Positions 1 through 11,176 of a DNA stretch of 64,000 nucleotides are shown here, piece by piece. Made by a program: the position numbers and the translations under genes. Below the pieces are notes generated by a model, which worked only from the letters and a program-made list of their open reading frames with translations, made no database searches and had not been told where the DNA came from. Location of the stretch: NCBI GenBank assembly GCA_011634665.1, contig WAEK01000032.1, positions 1-64,000 on the forward strand. Reading direction: 5' to 3'. How positions within the stretch are numbered: position 1 is the first letter of the stretch; each line of letters starts with the position of its first letter. This DNA is from Mortierella sp. BCC40632. Taxonomy: Eukaryota; Mortierellomycota; Mortierellomycetes; Mortierellales; Mortierellaceae.

Positions 1-1644
1 TGTCGCCAAAACCACCTCCATACCATTGATGATCCCGGAAAGCTTAAGTTCAGGCACATAGCGCCCTTGTATCGCTTGCAGTGCCTCGTAAACTTTGACC
101 TCACGCTCCAGGCTATCAGCAATCAGGCTCTGGTTCCAGATGTCTGCTTTTTTCAAGAAAACACCCTTGCCCTTCCATTTAGCATAGAATGTACGCGAGC
201 CTTCGCCGCTTGTGATGAGCCTTAAATCCTTAAAGGCTGGGACAATGATTCGCTCCCGCTGCATGATCTTTGCCTGTTGCTTCTTAGTCCTAGAATACAC
301 TCAAAGTTCAGGGTGGTCAGTCGTCTTATACCATTGAGAATTTCAATCGAAATGCATCAATCCATCTGTTTCTTACCTGCTTCGCGTCATAATGGTCCGC
401 ACTTCTTGCTTCAATTTTCCACTACGTCCTGGATCGAGGTCACTGTCAACTCTGGCAGCCTTACCCCCTGGTTGCCCCTCGGAATGTATGACGTCAATCG
501 AGTCTTCTTCGAGGGTATCTGGCTGCCATGTAGCGTCGTCCTCCGCTGACCGAATCAACCACAGATAGCATTGAAGTAAGGTCGGTTCTTTCTGGTCAAA
601 CCGAATAGTGGGTGACACAAGGATGTCATCGCTATCTGGCGAGACTCTCTTGATGAACCACGTCTGATTGTAGGTAGTGAGGATCCCGTAGTGAAATCCG
701 TTGAGTTTTATGTATCCGAATATCTGATTTAGCGCGCTGAACGGGCCTTGTGTCAGTGAATCTTGTGCCAGATAAACAGCAGGGTAGTTGGTGTTGTCAT
801 CTAGGTGTAGCTCGACAGGTCTTCTCACTTCGATGGGAAATAGTACCGATTGGTAAAAATCGCGCGAGCATACCAGGTCAGGGGTACCGACTGGCAAGCG
901 ATAAGCGCTTTGGGTGTTCGCAAAAGGCGGTAAGTCTCGAACTGAATCAACATCACGGCGAAAGATCCCACTTAATTCTTTCTCGGTTTCGAACGTCCTG
1001 ACCGAAGAAAGCCTTGGACGTGAGTGAATGGGGTCGGTATCAAGCGCCAAATGGCGGACCTGAGATAAAAAGGTGTCCCAATCCTTCACAGATGTAGGGG
1101 TTATCGAGTATGCAAGACGCGGGTCGGTCTTGGATTCAATACTTTGGTTTATGCCAGTGATAGCTCTCATAGCACTCTGTACGAACTCGCTCTCTGATAT
1201 AGAGTCTGTCGAGCATAAAAAAAAAAAAACAGACTTAAAAAGGATGAAAATGCTGGCAGAATCAAATAGTAGACTTCTCGAGGCAGATCAATAGCAGAAC
1301 ACGCTTGCATTACCTGACCGGGGTCGCTGGACGAGGATGTAGAAGTCTCCATCAGGATTCTTGGGGAAAACATCGTGGAGGCGTGTCGTTGGAGTGTCCA
1401 GCCTCAGCTTGCGTTTAGGAGCGTCAATCGTGAAGACAGTATTGATTGGGCAGTCGTCAAGAACCAAGATGCGCGAAAGGGTGAGATCCTTGGCACTAAC
1501 CCCCTTGAAGGCGCCAGAATTCTCAGCTATGATGAGGGTCTTGAGGCGGTCCACTGTGATGGTTGGGTCGATTTTGATATGGAAAGTGTGAGATGGACTA
1601 TCACCATCAACAACACAGGACAAGTTAAAGCGAGTGCAGGCCAT
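1..1644 (-). CDS. Crinkler (CRN) protein with nuclease-like and kinase-like domains, 3' end off window
   Basis: Three exons are inferred on the minus strand: 1644-1314, 1205-377 and 289 to beyond position 1. Introns 1313-1206 (GTAATG...ACAG) and 376-290 (GTAAGA...CTAG) both keep the frame. Exon 1 encodes the CRN ubiquitin-like header (TVDRLKTLI, LTLSRILVL). Exon 2 encodes a PD-(D/E)XK-type fold with TPDLV and IEVRR, so the usual lysine is replaced by arginine, followed by the YGILTTYNQTWFIKR stretch common in fungal nuclease-kinase proteins. Exon 3 starts a kinase-like N-lobe with VFLKKADIWN (candidate ATP lysine) and EREVKVYEAL (candidate helix-C glutamate). The start at 1644 was chosen because the header aligns from there; an upstream in-frame Met at 1803 would add a hydrophobic stretch not typical of CRNs. 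CRN proteins are known as effector or conflict proteins acting in nuclei. Activity here is inferred only. Confidence 0.82.
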
Positions 1645-2280
1645 TGTGCAGCAAATTGTTGGAGGAAGGGAGAAGGATGGGCTGACGGTTGCGTTGACGG
1701 TTACGTTGGCAAATGGATGGAAGAGAAGGAGCAGGAAAGGCGTGAGAAGTGACCAAATAAAAAAGGCAAAAGTGGTGGCGAAGGAGGAGAGCATGACTGA
1801 CAAGAAAATTACGTGTCATGACGATTTGATCTTTGACTTGGCAGATGGTGCACTCGATCTTTGTAGACAGCAGGAGACTCCCAGTCTGCTGTGGGCGTCT
1901 GGAGAAAGAGGGATCTCGATCACTCCAGCCAACGCATGCTCTTCATGTAGTGCTCATGGATAGAGAAGTGTCCCAGCTTACTCACCCTTTGTCTAAATGA
2001 AAACCACTGTCCGAGACTGTACTCCGAGGATCTCTACTCGTGTCTTTTAAAAGATCATCCACGAGGTACGGACCTATCCTCTCCTCTCTTTCAAGACTTC
2101 TCTCTTTTTTTTGTTCATCACTTCCATCCAGGCCCAACTTCTGCCAGTCGTTTTTTTTTTTTTTTTTTCATACACATTTTGGGTTGCCTCATCAAACAAG
2201 GGCCTCAACTCATCCCAATAAGAGTACACCGTTTCACATTCACACGTTAGTGACCTGCTCTCTACTTTGCTGTCTTTCTC

Positions 2281-2313
<33 letters not shown>

Positions 2314-2806
2314 CCTCGCCACCCTGAGCCTATTCTGGCTCCCATTCTTTCTACTCTTGTATTCGCTACAAGTATTGCCTCAGGCTCATCAAATGACCAC
2401 TCAGTAATATAGGTCGTGATCGGGAAACCACGGTTGTGAAGATCAGAGTAGCTATCGGTTGATTGTGGGGAACCGAGTAATGTTTAAATCACGGCGACCT
2501 ATAAACACATATCAGTTGGGCTTGACTTACATCCTCGCAAGCGAACCCTCTGAACACACAAAAGTGTGCAACACTGACGAATAGAACCTCCCCCCTTCTA
2601 GTCTCACGGCTTGGTCCACACGATCAAGGTCCACTTTCAGGTCCTGCTCCTTCTATATCGATTGTGGTTGTTTCCCTTCCGCCTCCAACAACCTCGTCAC
2701 AAGTGGGAAGGACCGACTGGGCAAAAGACAATAGTACAGGGCTGTTCTTGAGGCTAGTGTAGGACCGAGGGTAATGGATCTGGATCCATTAAAAAAAAAA
2801 AAAAAA

Positions 2807-2841
<35 letters not shown>

Positions 2842-4360
2842 TCACACAGGATCGGATCGGTCGCTCAGTTGAGAATGGCTGCCCGATAGTCAAGAGAAGA
2901 CAGGAAGGCCGAACGCCATTAACGTCGTGCTACGAGTCGATGGCAGGTTTCAAAGAGAGAGGATGGACCAGCACATTGTACTCTAACAGATCTTAGACAA
3001 AAGCGAAGGAAAGAAAGCTCTTTTTTTTTTTTTTTTTTTTTTTCTTATTCGTCTCTCCTTGCCCGGTACCATTGTCTTCGTATACCATACTGCCACACCC
3101 CGCCCCTCCATCCTAACAGTTGTTCTACGGATCTATACGTGTAGATCACGGTCAGCCCACGCTCTCTGTTTCGGAGAACTCTGGTATCCACATGTTACCA
3201 CCGTCTCAGGGCAGGCAAAGGTGAGATATGAGGCCAAGCGGCACACCAAGACGACTGGCTTGAATGCGACCGGTTACACGACTTCTGTGTCATCGTTCGG
3301 GCGCCTTGAAGTGGCGGTTAATCTAGTCTCATCGGGGAATACAGTCGACTGCGAGGGTACCTTTTGGAGATATCGTTGTACATGGAGCTGGAGTTACCAG
3401 TCGCCCTCGCTTTCAGAGAGAAAATGGTTGGGAGGGGTGTGAGTTTATGTGTTATAACGTCGGTGGTACATGATATTGGAGATGGGGATTTCAATGCTGT
3501 GACATGATAAGCGGAATGTTCTTACTTTTGTGGTGTGGAGAGGATGGAGGCCCTGCAGGAAACGTTGTTTTGTGATACTTTATGTACTAGACGCTATAAT
3601 CTTTTGGTAGCCGCCCGATCGGGGTCGTTCGGAGGAAGCTATCCTCATAGAAGAGTCATGGCCAATATTGTCAGTGGGAATCCCGCTTCGAGCATGTACA
3701 TATTCTTCAATGATAGTCTCCTGGGTAAAAGGGTTCTCAGGAATACTCGGGGAACAAATCCGCGGATCGTGCGGTCAATGCGGGCATGCGATGGCAATCG
3801 ACGTCTCCATTCAAATACAACTCGATAGAGAACGCATTGGTGTATTCAGAATGGTGGCGCGACTGCGATCCAACCTGTTGGGGTGGTCTGAAGTACAGTT
3901 CGATGTATATCCCGTTCGTTCTGATGTCGAGTGGTTGGGGAAGCAAGATCTTATTCAAGGCAACATGGGCAGTGTATTTCAACATCCGACGAGAGCAACG
4001 TTTCGACTGCGATCCGCGTCACAAGGAAAACCGAGCGCGACCAAATATAGAGAAGTAGTTTTGGCTGATCATCGACTGGGATTTCATTGCAAGGCAAGGG
4101 CGCAAGATAAAGTAGAAGCTTCCTGTGTAGACAAATTTTAACCAAGATTCAACGGACATGCATCGGTACTTGTCTGAGTGCTATAGTTAGTACTTCATTC
4201 CAGAATGGTACTCATGTGAGTATGGGAAGTAGTACTCGGGTTTCCACCTACCCTTCAGCAGTTGTTCAAATGCTAGGAAAAGAGTCAGAAGGAATGGTGC
4301 TGCGAGCACTATGGCAATTGAGGACCTACGCCATGCTAATATATGCGTTGAGAGGATTTC
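1645..4360. other. Intergenic, no recognised gene
   Basis: Several short overlapping open frames occur (largest 3059-3442 and 3668-4141) but none shows a recognisable domain, consistent splicing or a supported start. The stretch holds long runs: A29 at 2281-2309, an A run then (GA)n at about 2790-2840, and a T run at 3020-3042. A broken gene in 3.06-4.14 kb cannot be excluded. Confidence 0.5.
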
Positions 4361-4363
4361 GCC

Positions 4364-4374
4364 AATATATAAAG
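4364..4374 (+). promoter_or_regulatory. TATA box of the 4617 secreted-protein gene
   Basis: An AATATATAAAG motif lies about 245 bp before the ATG. The leader between them holds a possible 5'-UTR intron: a GTAAGA donor near 4520 and a CTTAG acceptor just before the start codon. Confidence 0.45.
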
Positions 4375-4616
4375 AGACCGCTCGCATCCTTGCCAATTTG
4401 CATCAATATTCAACCACAAATTCCTAAGCTTCAATCCAGACAAATCTTCCATAATACCCAGGCCAGACTTGTCCTAGACCCGACTACATACTCCACACAG
4501 GCCTCCACTACTTGCGAAATGTAAGAACGAGACCGAATTCTGCGATTATGCTTGTTCATGAGTTCCAAGCCCTTTGTTGATCATGAGATGCTCTACCTCT
4601 CTCTTAGCTTAGCACA

Positions 4617-5204
4617 ATGAAGCTTATTTCCGTTGCCTTCGCGTTGACGCTCCTGCAAGTCGCCAGAGCCTTCTTCGCTTACCATCCAAAAGACGTCAAT
4701 GGGGATCTCCTTGTTGAAGGCGAGACGTACTGCATCTTGTCGATCGCCGCGGATAGACGAGGCCGTTACATTAACACTCAAGATGGGTCGTGGCTGCGAC
4801 TTGGATCCAAGGCTGAAGAGTTCACTTTCAACAAATCAATTTATAGATCTGAGATGAGATTCACCCTTGCAAAAGACATTACTGCTTTAATCTCGGGATC
4901 TGATACCAGGTTTGAATGCTCCGAGTCATTCATGAAAACCGACAAGGGCGGTAGTTTGTACCAATTTGTTGCCAGAGAAGAAAATCGAAATGCCCAAGGA
5001 TACTATTACAAGCTGAAGCTGACAGGTCAATGTGGGTTTGGGGATTGCGCCGACTACGATGTCCTTGGAATCAGAGAAGCAGGCACCGAAATTCCTTACC
5101 TGTACGCTGTCGATGAAAGATGTGGTATGCACACCCCTGCAGACTTCTATTTCAAGCCCAAATATTTGTGCGAAGGGGAATCGTCAGGTCCCGTCCAGGA
5201 GTAG
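4617..5204 (+). CDS. Small secreted protein, six cysteines, unknown family
   Basis: Intact 195-residue frame. It begins with a clear signal peptide (MKLISVAFALTLLQVARA), and the rest has no membrane segment. Six cysteines follow the signal, so three disulfide bonds are possible. I do not recognise the family; size, secretion and cysteines fit a fungal effector-like or cell-surface protein, which is inference. A TATA box and possible leader intron lie upstream. A decayed relative lies at 35.1-35.6 kb, sharing the KGG.L.QFV block, the LGI(R/K)E block and the LFAVD/LYAVD block, plus similarity in the 5' leader. Confidence 0.75.
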   Translation: MKLISVAFALTLLQVARAFFAYHPKDVNGDLLVEGETYCILSIAADRRGRYINTQDGSWLRLGSKAEEFTFNKSIYRSEMRFTLAKDITALISGSDTRFECSESFMKTDKGGSLYQFVAREENRNAQGYYYKLKLTGQCGFGDCADYDVLGIREAGTEIPYLYAVDERCGMHTPADFYFKPKYLCEGESSGPVQE

Positions 5205-6283
5205 ATTTGGTTTAGATTGTCGAGATTAGAACTGGTAGAGGAGAGGAGAGCCGGTAAACAGCCTCTGCTCTAGGATAAACAACATCGTTAACAACCTTGT
5301 CCGCAAGTAATGCCTCCTTTTTGAGTTTCCGTTGCCTCCTTGTTAAATCTTCCTCCTTGGGGTAGGTTTGACAAACGCATCTCTTTTGTTCAACCGTCCT
5401 TGGTGTGAGCTTGCTCAGAAAAGATCATCCTGGAACTGTAGAGGAGATAAACTGGTCTATCCATCGCTTCCTCTTCCTGACTATCCTTCACCGATCCTTG
5501 ACCGGCAGCAGAGTAAAGTCCATGATACGTGAAAACCCGCTGTGCAGAGTAGTCGATTGAGTGTTGCTACACAGCCCTCCTTGCCATTATACTGCCAACA
5601 TGACCCGAGCTGCCTCGAAAATTCGATGTATGCACTAGGGTTGGTGGCGAGTTCTCTCGTTGATATTTTTTTTCTGTTCCTCTGGAAAAGCTGCAAGGAC
5701 ATCCTTTGCTCCTAGCCATAATCAGTCTCCTCAATCGAATCGATCCTGAGCGGACTGGTCATCCCGTCTTTCATGATGATTGCCTTTGAGATCTGGAGAC
5801 GCGGGCATCGTTCTGTTGACATCATCTGCGATGGTTCGTGTTGGGAGCCAAAGAGTTAAAAAAAAAAGGCTCCTCGTGTAACGACTGACAGCAATGATGT
5901 CCGTGCTTTTTTTTTCCCCCAGGGAGATTGACCTTTTGTCCACCGAAGATTACCTAGCTAGATCTGACATCAAGATCTCCTGCAAGTACAGAGATGGCTC
6001 ATCGGAGGGCATAATGGAAAGGAGTAAAGAGGATGGGATGATGATGAAGCAACAGTAACAGCATCCATCGTCAGCCTGACTGAAGGGGAGGAAGGGGTCC
6101 GTGCGAAAGGAGGGGGGTCCCGCACAAAAAGGTTCTTCTGTCATGCAAGCACTAAAAAAAGACTCAAGAAGTGAACAAGGCTTCTTTTCTTTTTTTTTTT
6201 TTTTTTTTTTTTTCTCGGCCCATTTCTCTTGTTCAATCTCAATCTCAATCTTTCCTCCATCACTCATCGACCGGGACTCTAGG
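5205..6283. other. Intergenic, no recognised gene
   Basis: Only short open frames without recognisable domains. A T23-like run at 6190-6212 lies in the leader region of the GT61 gene. Confidence 0.5.
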
Positions 6284-8619
6284 ATGCGCTCCATCTCATC
6301 CTTCATCGCGGCTCTTCTAGGCTCAAGGTATCGTCGTCGATGTCTAGCCGTACTCCTTGGTCTCATCATTCTCATCACCGCCCAGCTTTCGCTCGAGATA
6401 CGTGCCCTTGGCTTCTATGGCCTCGATAGTACCAGGATCCTGGTCAAAAAGGAAAATCATCGTTGGAAAGGAAGCACTAGAGCCAAGGAGATCAACATCC
6501 CAACCGCACACTGGACCTGCACCGATGATGGTCTGCCTGCTAGTGAAAAGGACTCACAAAGGAATCAGCGCTCTCGACAGTGCGTGGTCCAGCACCTCTG
6601 TGTGGATCGAAAAGGTACTGCTATACCTTTTGACTCTTTGATCCTCATTTCAGCATCGCCTAACACTTGGATTTTTTTTTTTTTTTTTTTTTGCCTGGAA
6701 TTTTCCGAACTCTTGAGCCTAGGTGCTTTTATCCGCTCAGAAGCAGCCAACACAGTGTTCCCCTTGGTCAATCTCATTTCATCTGATCCTGAGTCTGATG
6801 TCTTTTGGCAACCGCGTGTAATCAGGAACAAAATCAAAAAGGCCCACTATGTCAACGAGACTTTGTTCGTCTATGGGTTGTATGCCCCCCACCATTTCTC
6901 TCACTGGCTCTACAATGGTATGATGCCACTCTATAGGTAATATTCTCGTCACACTCTCGGCTCTTGGGAAAAGGGAGCAAGTGACATGGCAAAAAAAAAA
7001 GGGCACTTTTGACCGTCTTTCCTATCCTGACTTCAACCCTACTAGCACCTTGAAGCGATTTGGCGGCACCAAAAATGCCTGGCTCCTCCGTACAGCCAAG
7101 CCTAAACGCGACGACAAAAAAAGACAAGGCAAATGGGAAATGCAACACTTTTTTTCACTCTGGAATGGAGCTCGTCCTCTCTCAATACGAGATCGCGACC
7201 AACTTTCAAACCCTTCCTCCAGACGATGCCCCCATCTGCTTCGAGAGAGCCGTTATTGGCCTTGGCTCCCAATGTTCACATAGTTACTGTGAAAAGAATA
7301 TCCCAACCGAAGTCTATCAGCACTTTCGAGACGATATTGCAGATCATTACTGGAAAACACCACAAGTCTGGGAAAAGCACTTGACTGATTCGCAAGCGAG
7401 GATCAATGAGGAACAGACAAAAGACACCAAACTGAGTGGACTCGAGAAATCAAACACACCATTGAAATGTCTTGATCTTGCGCGCTACTATAACTTTGAA
7501 GGAACAGGGTCAGGACACTCGCCTGAAAAAGGAGAAAAGCCGCATCGGATCGGGCAACGGTTCCCAGAGGAGACTGATGTAGAATACTCTTTCAAGTCAC
7601 CTTCCTTAGGAAACGCCTCAAACACCACCCAGACAAAAGAGACTCGTAAACTAGTGGTCGGAGTGATTCAACGAGAAGAGTCAAGACGACTCCTAAACGA
7701 TCAAGATTTGGTCAGAGAACTCGTCGACGCAGGATTTCGTGTCAAGTGGATGAGTCTTGATCACGGATGTGGATTGGCAGAGACAGCCTACCTCTTACGC
7801 GATATCAATGTGCTAGTCTCTCCACACGGGAATGCCATCGGTACATCTGTCTTTATGCCTACCAACAACCCAGTGTCGACATTGATCAGCATCGATAACT
7901 CTCGTTATCAAGAGGCATGGTTCAAGTTCACATCGACAGCACTTGGACAAAGATTCATCTCCAGTGTCTGTGGACCTACTTCTTATGTGGACAAGGACAC
8001 TGAAAAGCGCTGTCCCTATTACCGAGATTTATCTGGAGGTCAAAGGTTGCTTCCGCAGCTTCCACTCATTCTTGGACTCCCAAAATCCATGGTCAAGACA
8101 GACCAAGAAAGGAACGCCATGACAGAATGGAGACGAGACCGACTGAGTGACTATCATCGTGCCTATGTTCGCTGGAACACTGAAGCACAGGCGCTTGCAG
8201 CCAAGGAGCTGGAAATGCTAATAGGAAGCGAGGTACCCATGCCATTGATAGAAAAGTATGGTGAGGATGCATGGACATTTCTGAATTACTTTTGGAAAGA
8301 CATTCCACGATATGTGGATGTCCCTCGCTTGCACAAACTCATCGAGAGTCTACAAGAAGACTCGGAGCGCGAAAGGCTGGACGATTTGAAGAACAAAAGG
8401 TTATCACCATATCATCAATTTATAGACTATGTTCGAGAAGGGAAAGCCTGCGGCGAGGATGGTTGTGAAGATAAGCTTCGGCGGAATGTTGCAGGTCCTG
8501 ACAGTGCCTTTGGACAGCACTCGATCGACAATGTAGACTTGTGGGGCACACCCACATTGGAGAGTACAGCTCTACGGCCAGAGTTGACAGAAGTGAAACA
8601 CTGGAAAATGGATGTATAG
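6284..8619 (+). CDS. GT61-family glycosyltransferase, type II membrane protein
   Basis: The protein starts MRSISSFIAAL at 6284 and has a membrane anchor (LAVLLGLIILITAQLSL) near residues 22-38, placing the catalytic part in the Golgi or ER lumen. Exons inferred: 6284-6614, 6723-6936, 7046-8619. Intron 6615-6722 holds a T21 tract; intron 6937-7045 ends ACTAG. Both splices restore family motifs: HFSHWLYNGMMPLY, then FGGTKNAW, later ERAVIGLGSQC, and SPHGNAIGTSVFMPT, the GT61 (DUF563/EOGT-like) signature near the end of the catalytic domain. The frame must change between about 7085 and 7165, where A7 (7116-7122) and T7 (7149-7155) runs lie, so a one-base error or real indel is likely there. GT61 enzymes transfer sugars such as xylose or GlcNAc; the donor and acceptor here cannot be told. 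Confidence 0.82.
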
Positions 8620-8640
8620 TTTTAATGTCAAAATGTCCTA

Positions 8641-8741
8641 CACCCAAATTTTTTGAATGCGGCGTTTTTCTTATGAAAAAGTGCCACATTTGATTCAATT
8701 GGAGTGGCTAGAAAGGTGACCGCTTTGGTCGTCATTTATTT
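8641..8741 (+). repeat. Left terminal inverted repeat of pogo-like element
   Basis: 101 bp, identical to the reverse complement of 10727-10827. An internal short palindrome (TTTTTC..GAAAAA) lies about 25-41 bp from the tip. Confidence 0.95.
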
Positions 8742-10651
8742 TGGTTGGATATACGGATAACATTTCGTCCAACCGATCGCACCTTCGGATCATCACTTGC
8801 AAGCCAACCTTCCACCATCGTCGCTAATTTTTCATTAAAGTACTCGGCCTTGAAAGACTTGAGATCGTTGGATTCAACAGAGGAGCTCCTCTCTCTCACA
8901 TTTTGCGGTGCAAATAAAGTCGTTCTCTTGGCCAGCTCATCTCTCACTGCCTTTTTAATTTTTCTTCACCCAAATCGTGCTCGTCTCTTTGATTTTTGTC
9001 GAGGACAAAGCTGAACTTTTGCGAGTCCAAAGTCGTAGCAATAATACGAAGAAAGTTCCTTTTCCTTTGCTCTTTTTCCACCTCAACTACAGGAGGATAT
9101 ACAGGCTGTCTATCTCGAACATCCACTGATACCTCCTCCAGTTTGTCAGCCATTGACTTGGGAAGAACTTTCGTTGTGCGAAAGCAGTGCCTCAATGTCG
9201 AGGCTTTCACTTGCGACCATGCATAGGGGATCAAAGTCCACGCCTCACCATTGGAAACTTTCGTCCTGATGCAATACCTTTTTGCAATTGCTTTGTTGGT
9301 GAGTAACTCAACGTAGCGTCGTTTGAATACGCTGATCACGCCAGCATCCAATGGCTGAGTGACGGATGTCGAGTTTGGCGGGAGGCGCTCAAGACGTAGA
9401 TGTTTCCATGCCCTTCCCGTGAGTGGATCGATATCGCTAATGCTACTATGTGCTCCACATGAATCAAAGAGCAAAAGGCTTGGTCTAGAGAGGCCGATAT
9501 CAAGCAGGTGAAGCCACTCTGTAAAGAGTTGCAGGGTCATGTATCCATTTGCATGCTTCATCGAGGTAATAGGAATCCCTTTGCATTCCTCAATGCCTCG
9601 GGCCAAGTGCTCACCTAAAATATCAGATATGGTAGGGGTTGGTACTTCCAAACGACCCATATTCGCGTGGCTAGGTGGTGTAAAATGGTGTACTTACTGA
9701 TTACGAGTGGTCGCAATGCAGGTACATTGATTTCTTGTGAAAGCGAAGATCCGGTAGCGTTGATACAAAAGAGAATGGACACTCGAGTGGATGTGCCTCT
9801 TGTGGGCTTGGCACCACTAATGAGTTCTGGGGTGGTGTAGGTACGATTGGACACCTCCAACAAATACATGCCCGTCTCGTCGCAGTTGTAGATATCTTCT
9901 GGATCATATTTTGAGCAAATCTTGCGTATCTCAGCCATCCTTGGTTCGATTCCTTTTTAGATCAACAGACCCTGCCTCTCCTTTGAGGTTGAAGCTCGCA
10001 ATACAATACTCCTCTTTCATCATCGTGCGCCATGAAGCAGTAAAAGCGATGGGGCGACCAAGAGAGAGGTCATCAGGTGCAATGTCGTCAACTAATACAT
10101 GAAAAATGGAGTCCGCTGTAGCTTGAAGTTGACGACCACTGATGATATCGTTGCCCTTTCGCACCTCAACTAACCACTCATAGACAGCCTTTCCAACTAA
10201 GAACCGAACCAGTGAAGATGGATCACTTGAAAGTGTGCACATATTGCCTCGGCCATGGAGCACATCATACCTTATCCTCTCAAAGTCCCTGTCCCATTTC
10301 TTAATCGATTCTCGATGGATATCCGCCTTCACCAGCTTATGAAAGTTAGTGGGCGTCACTTTAGAACCCTTCTTTTGGCGGAAATATCGGTAGATCTCAA
10401 CAGCCTCCATTCGATACCAAAGAGGAAACCCCTCCCCGCTGTTGATGGGAGCCAGCGACCTTTGAAAGTCGATTTTCTTTGCCAGACCTTGCTTCCTCAA
10501 GTAGTGCACGGTGCCAGAAAGAATCCTCGCCCTCAGCGGCTCTTGAGCAAGGGATGTTTTCTTTATTACTGCTGGAGGTCTCACTAAGAGACCGACGCTT
10601 CAGCTGTGAGTAGCGATTGGGAGTGATGCTGGTTGATGTGTGCTTAGGCAT
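8732..10651 (-). pseudogene. Pogo/Tigger-type DDE_1 transposase with several frame changes
   Basis: Read from 10651 downward, the coding passes through at least five frames. The N-terminal part (about 10584-9931) resembles the CENP-B-like helix-turn-helix DNA-binding region. The catalytic core shows YNCDETGMY (first Asp, near 9881), LLLFDSCGAH (second Asp, near 9465) and SVTQPLDAGV (third Asp, near 9348), the DDD set typical of pogo. Frame changes fall near 10590, 9957 (T5 on the plus strand), 9660 and 8950 (two T5 runs). With all of them real the transposase is dead; since the terminal repeats are identical, consensus errors at homopolymers are a serious alternative. Confidence 0.85.
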
Positions 10652-10726
10652 AATGAATGAGGAGCATGAACAACGTGAGAAGAATGGTAGGAGCCTAGAA
10701 AAATAGTCTTTGATTACATTGAGTGG

Positions 10727-10827
10727 AAATAAATGACGACCAAAGCGGTCACCTTTCTAGCCACTCCAATTGAATCAAATGTGGCACTTTTTCATAAGAA
10801 AAACGCCGCATTCAAAAAATTTGGGTG
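10727..10827 (-). repeat. Right terminal inverted repeat of pogo-like element
   Basis: 101 bp, the exact reverse complement of 8641-8741, followed by the TA duplication at 10828-10829. Confidence 0.95.
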
Positions 10828-11176
10828 TAAACAGTGCTGGTCTTGAAGAATATGTATTTAAAGTTTGACAAGGTTCGGACATGGCCCTCCCATGTCCTCT
10901 CTCTGTGTCCGAGTCATGTCCGCATGTCCGCCAAAAAACCCAACCCAATTCTCCATTTGAATACATAATCTTCTCTGAGCCTCTCGAAATTTGATACTCA
11001 AGCCACGAATTCGGGTACCGTTTGTCTGGCGGGAAAAGGCGTGACAAATCCATCTCTCCCCCATGACCATTTTGTCTCCATCTGATTGACCTTTCGCACT
11101 TTCCCAACCCACGCCTCTTTACTTTTATACCACACTCCCTCATCTCGCGCTTGCACCCCTTCTGCAACATCCCACC

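Larger units (their letters stand above)
8641..10827 (-). mobile_element. Pogo-like (Tc1/mariner superfamily) DNA transposon, complete ends
   Basis: A 2,187-bp element bounded by perfect 101-bp terminal inverted repeats starting CACCCAAATTTTTTGAATGC and flanked by TA on both sides (8639-8640 and 10828-10829), the target duplication of this superfamily. It carries a broken pogo/Tigger-type transposase on the minus strand. It sits 20 bp after the GT61 stop codon. Identical repeats suggest recent insertion. Confidence 0.92.

Noticed and set aside
1645..1803. Upstream Met of the first CRN gene giving a hydrophobic leader
   Set aside because: CRN headers begin at the Met at 1644; the upstream part looks like leader DNA.
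3059..4141. Several overlapping open frames up to 157 codons
   Set aside because: No domain, no signal peptide, no splicing that joins them, and frames on both strands compete.
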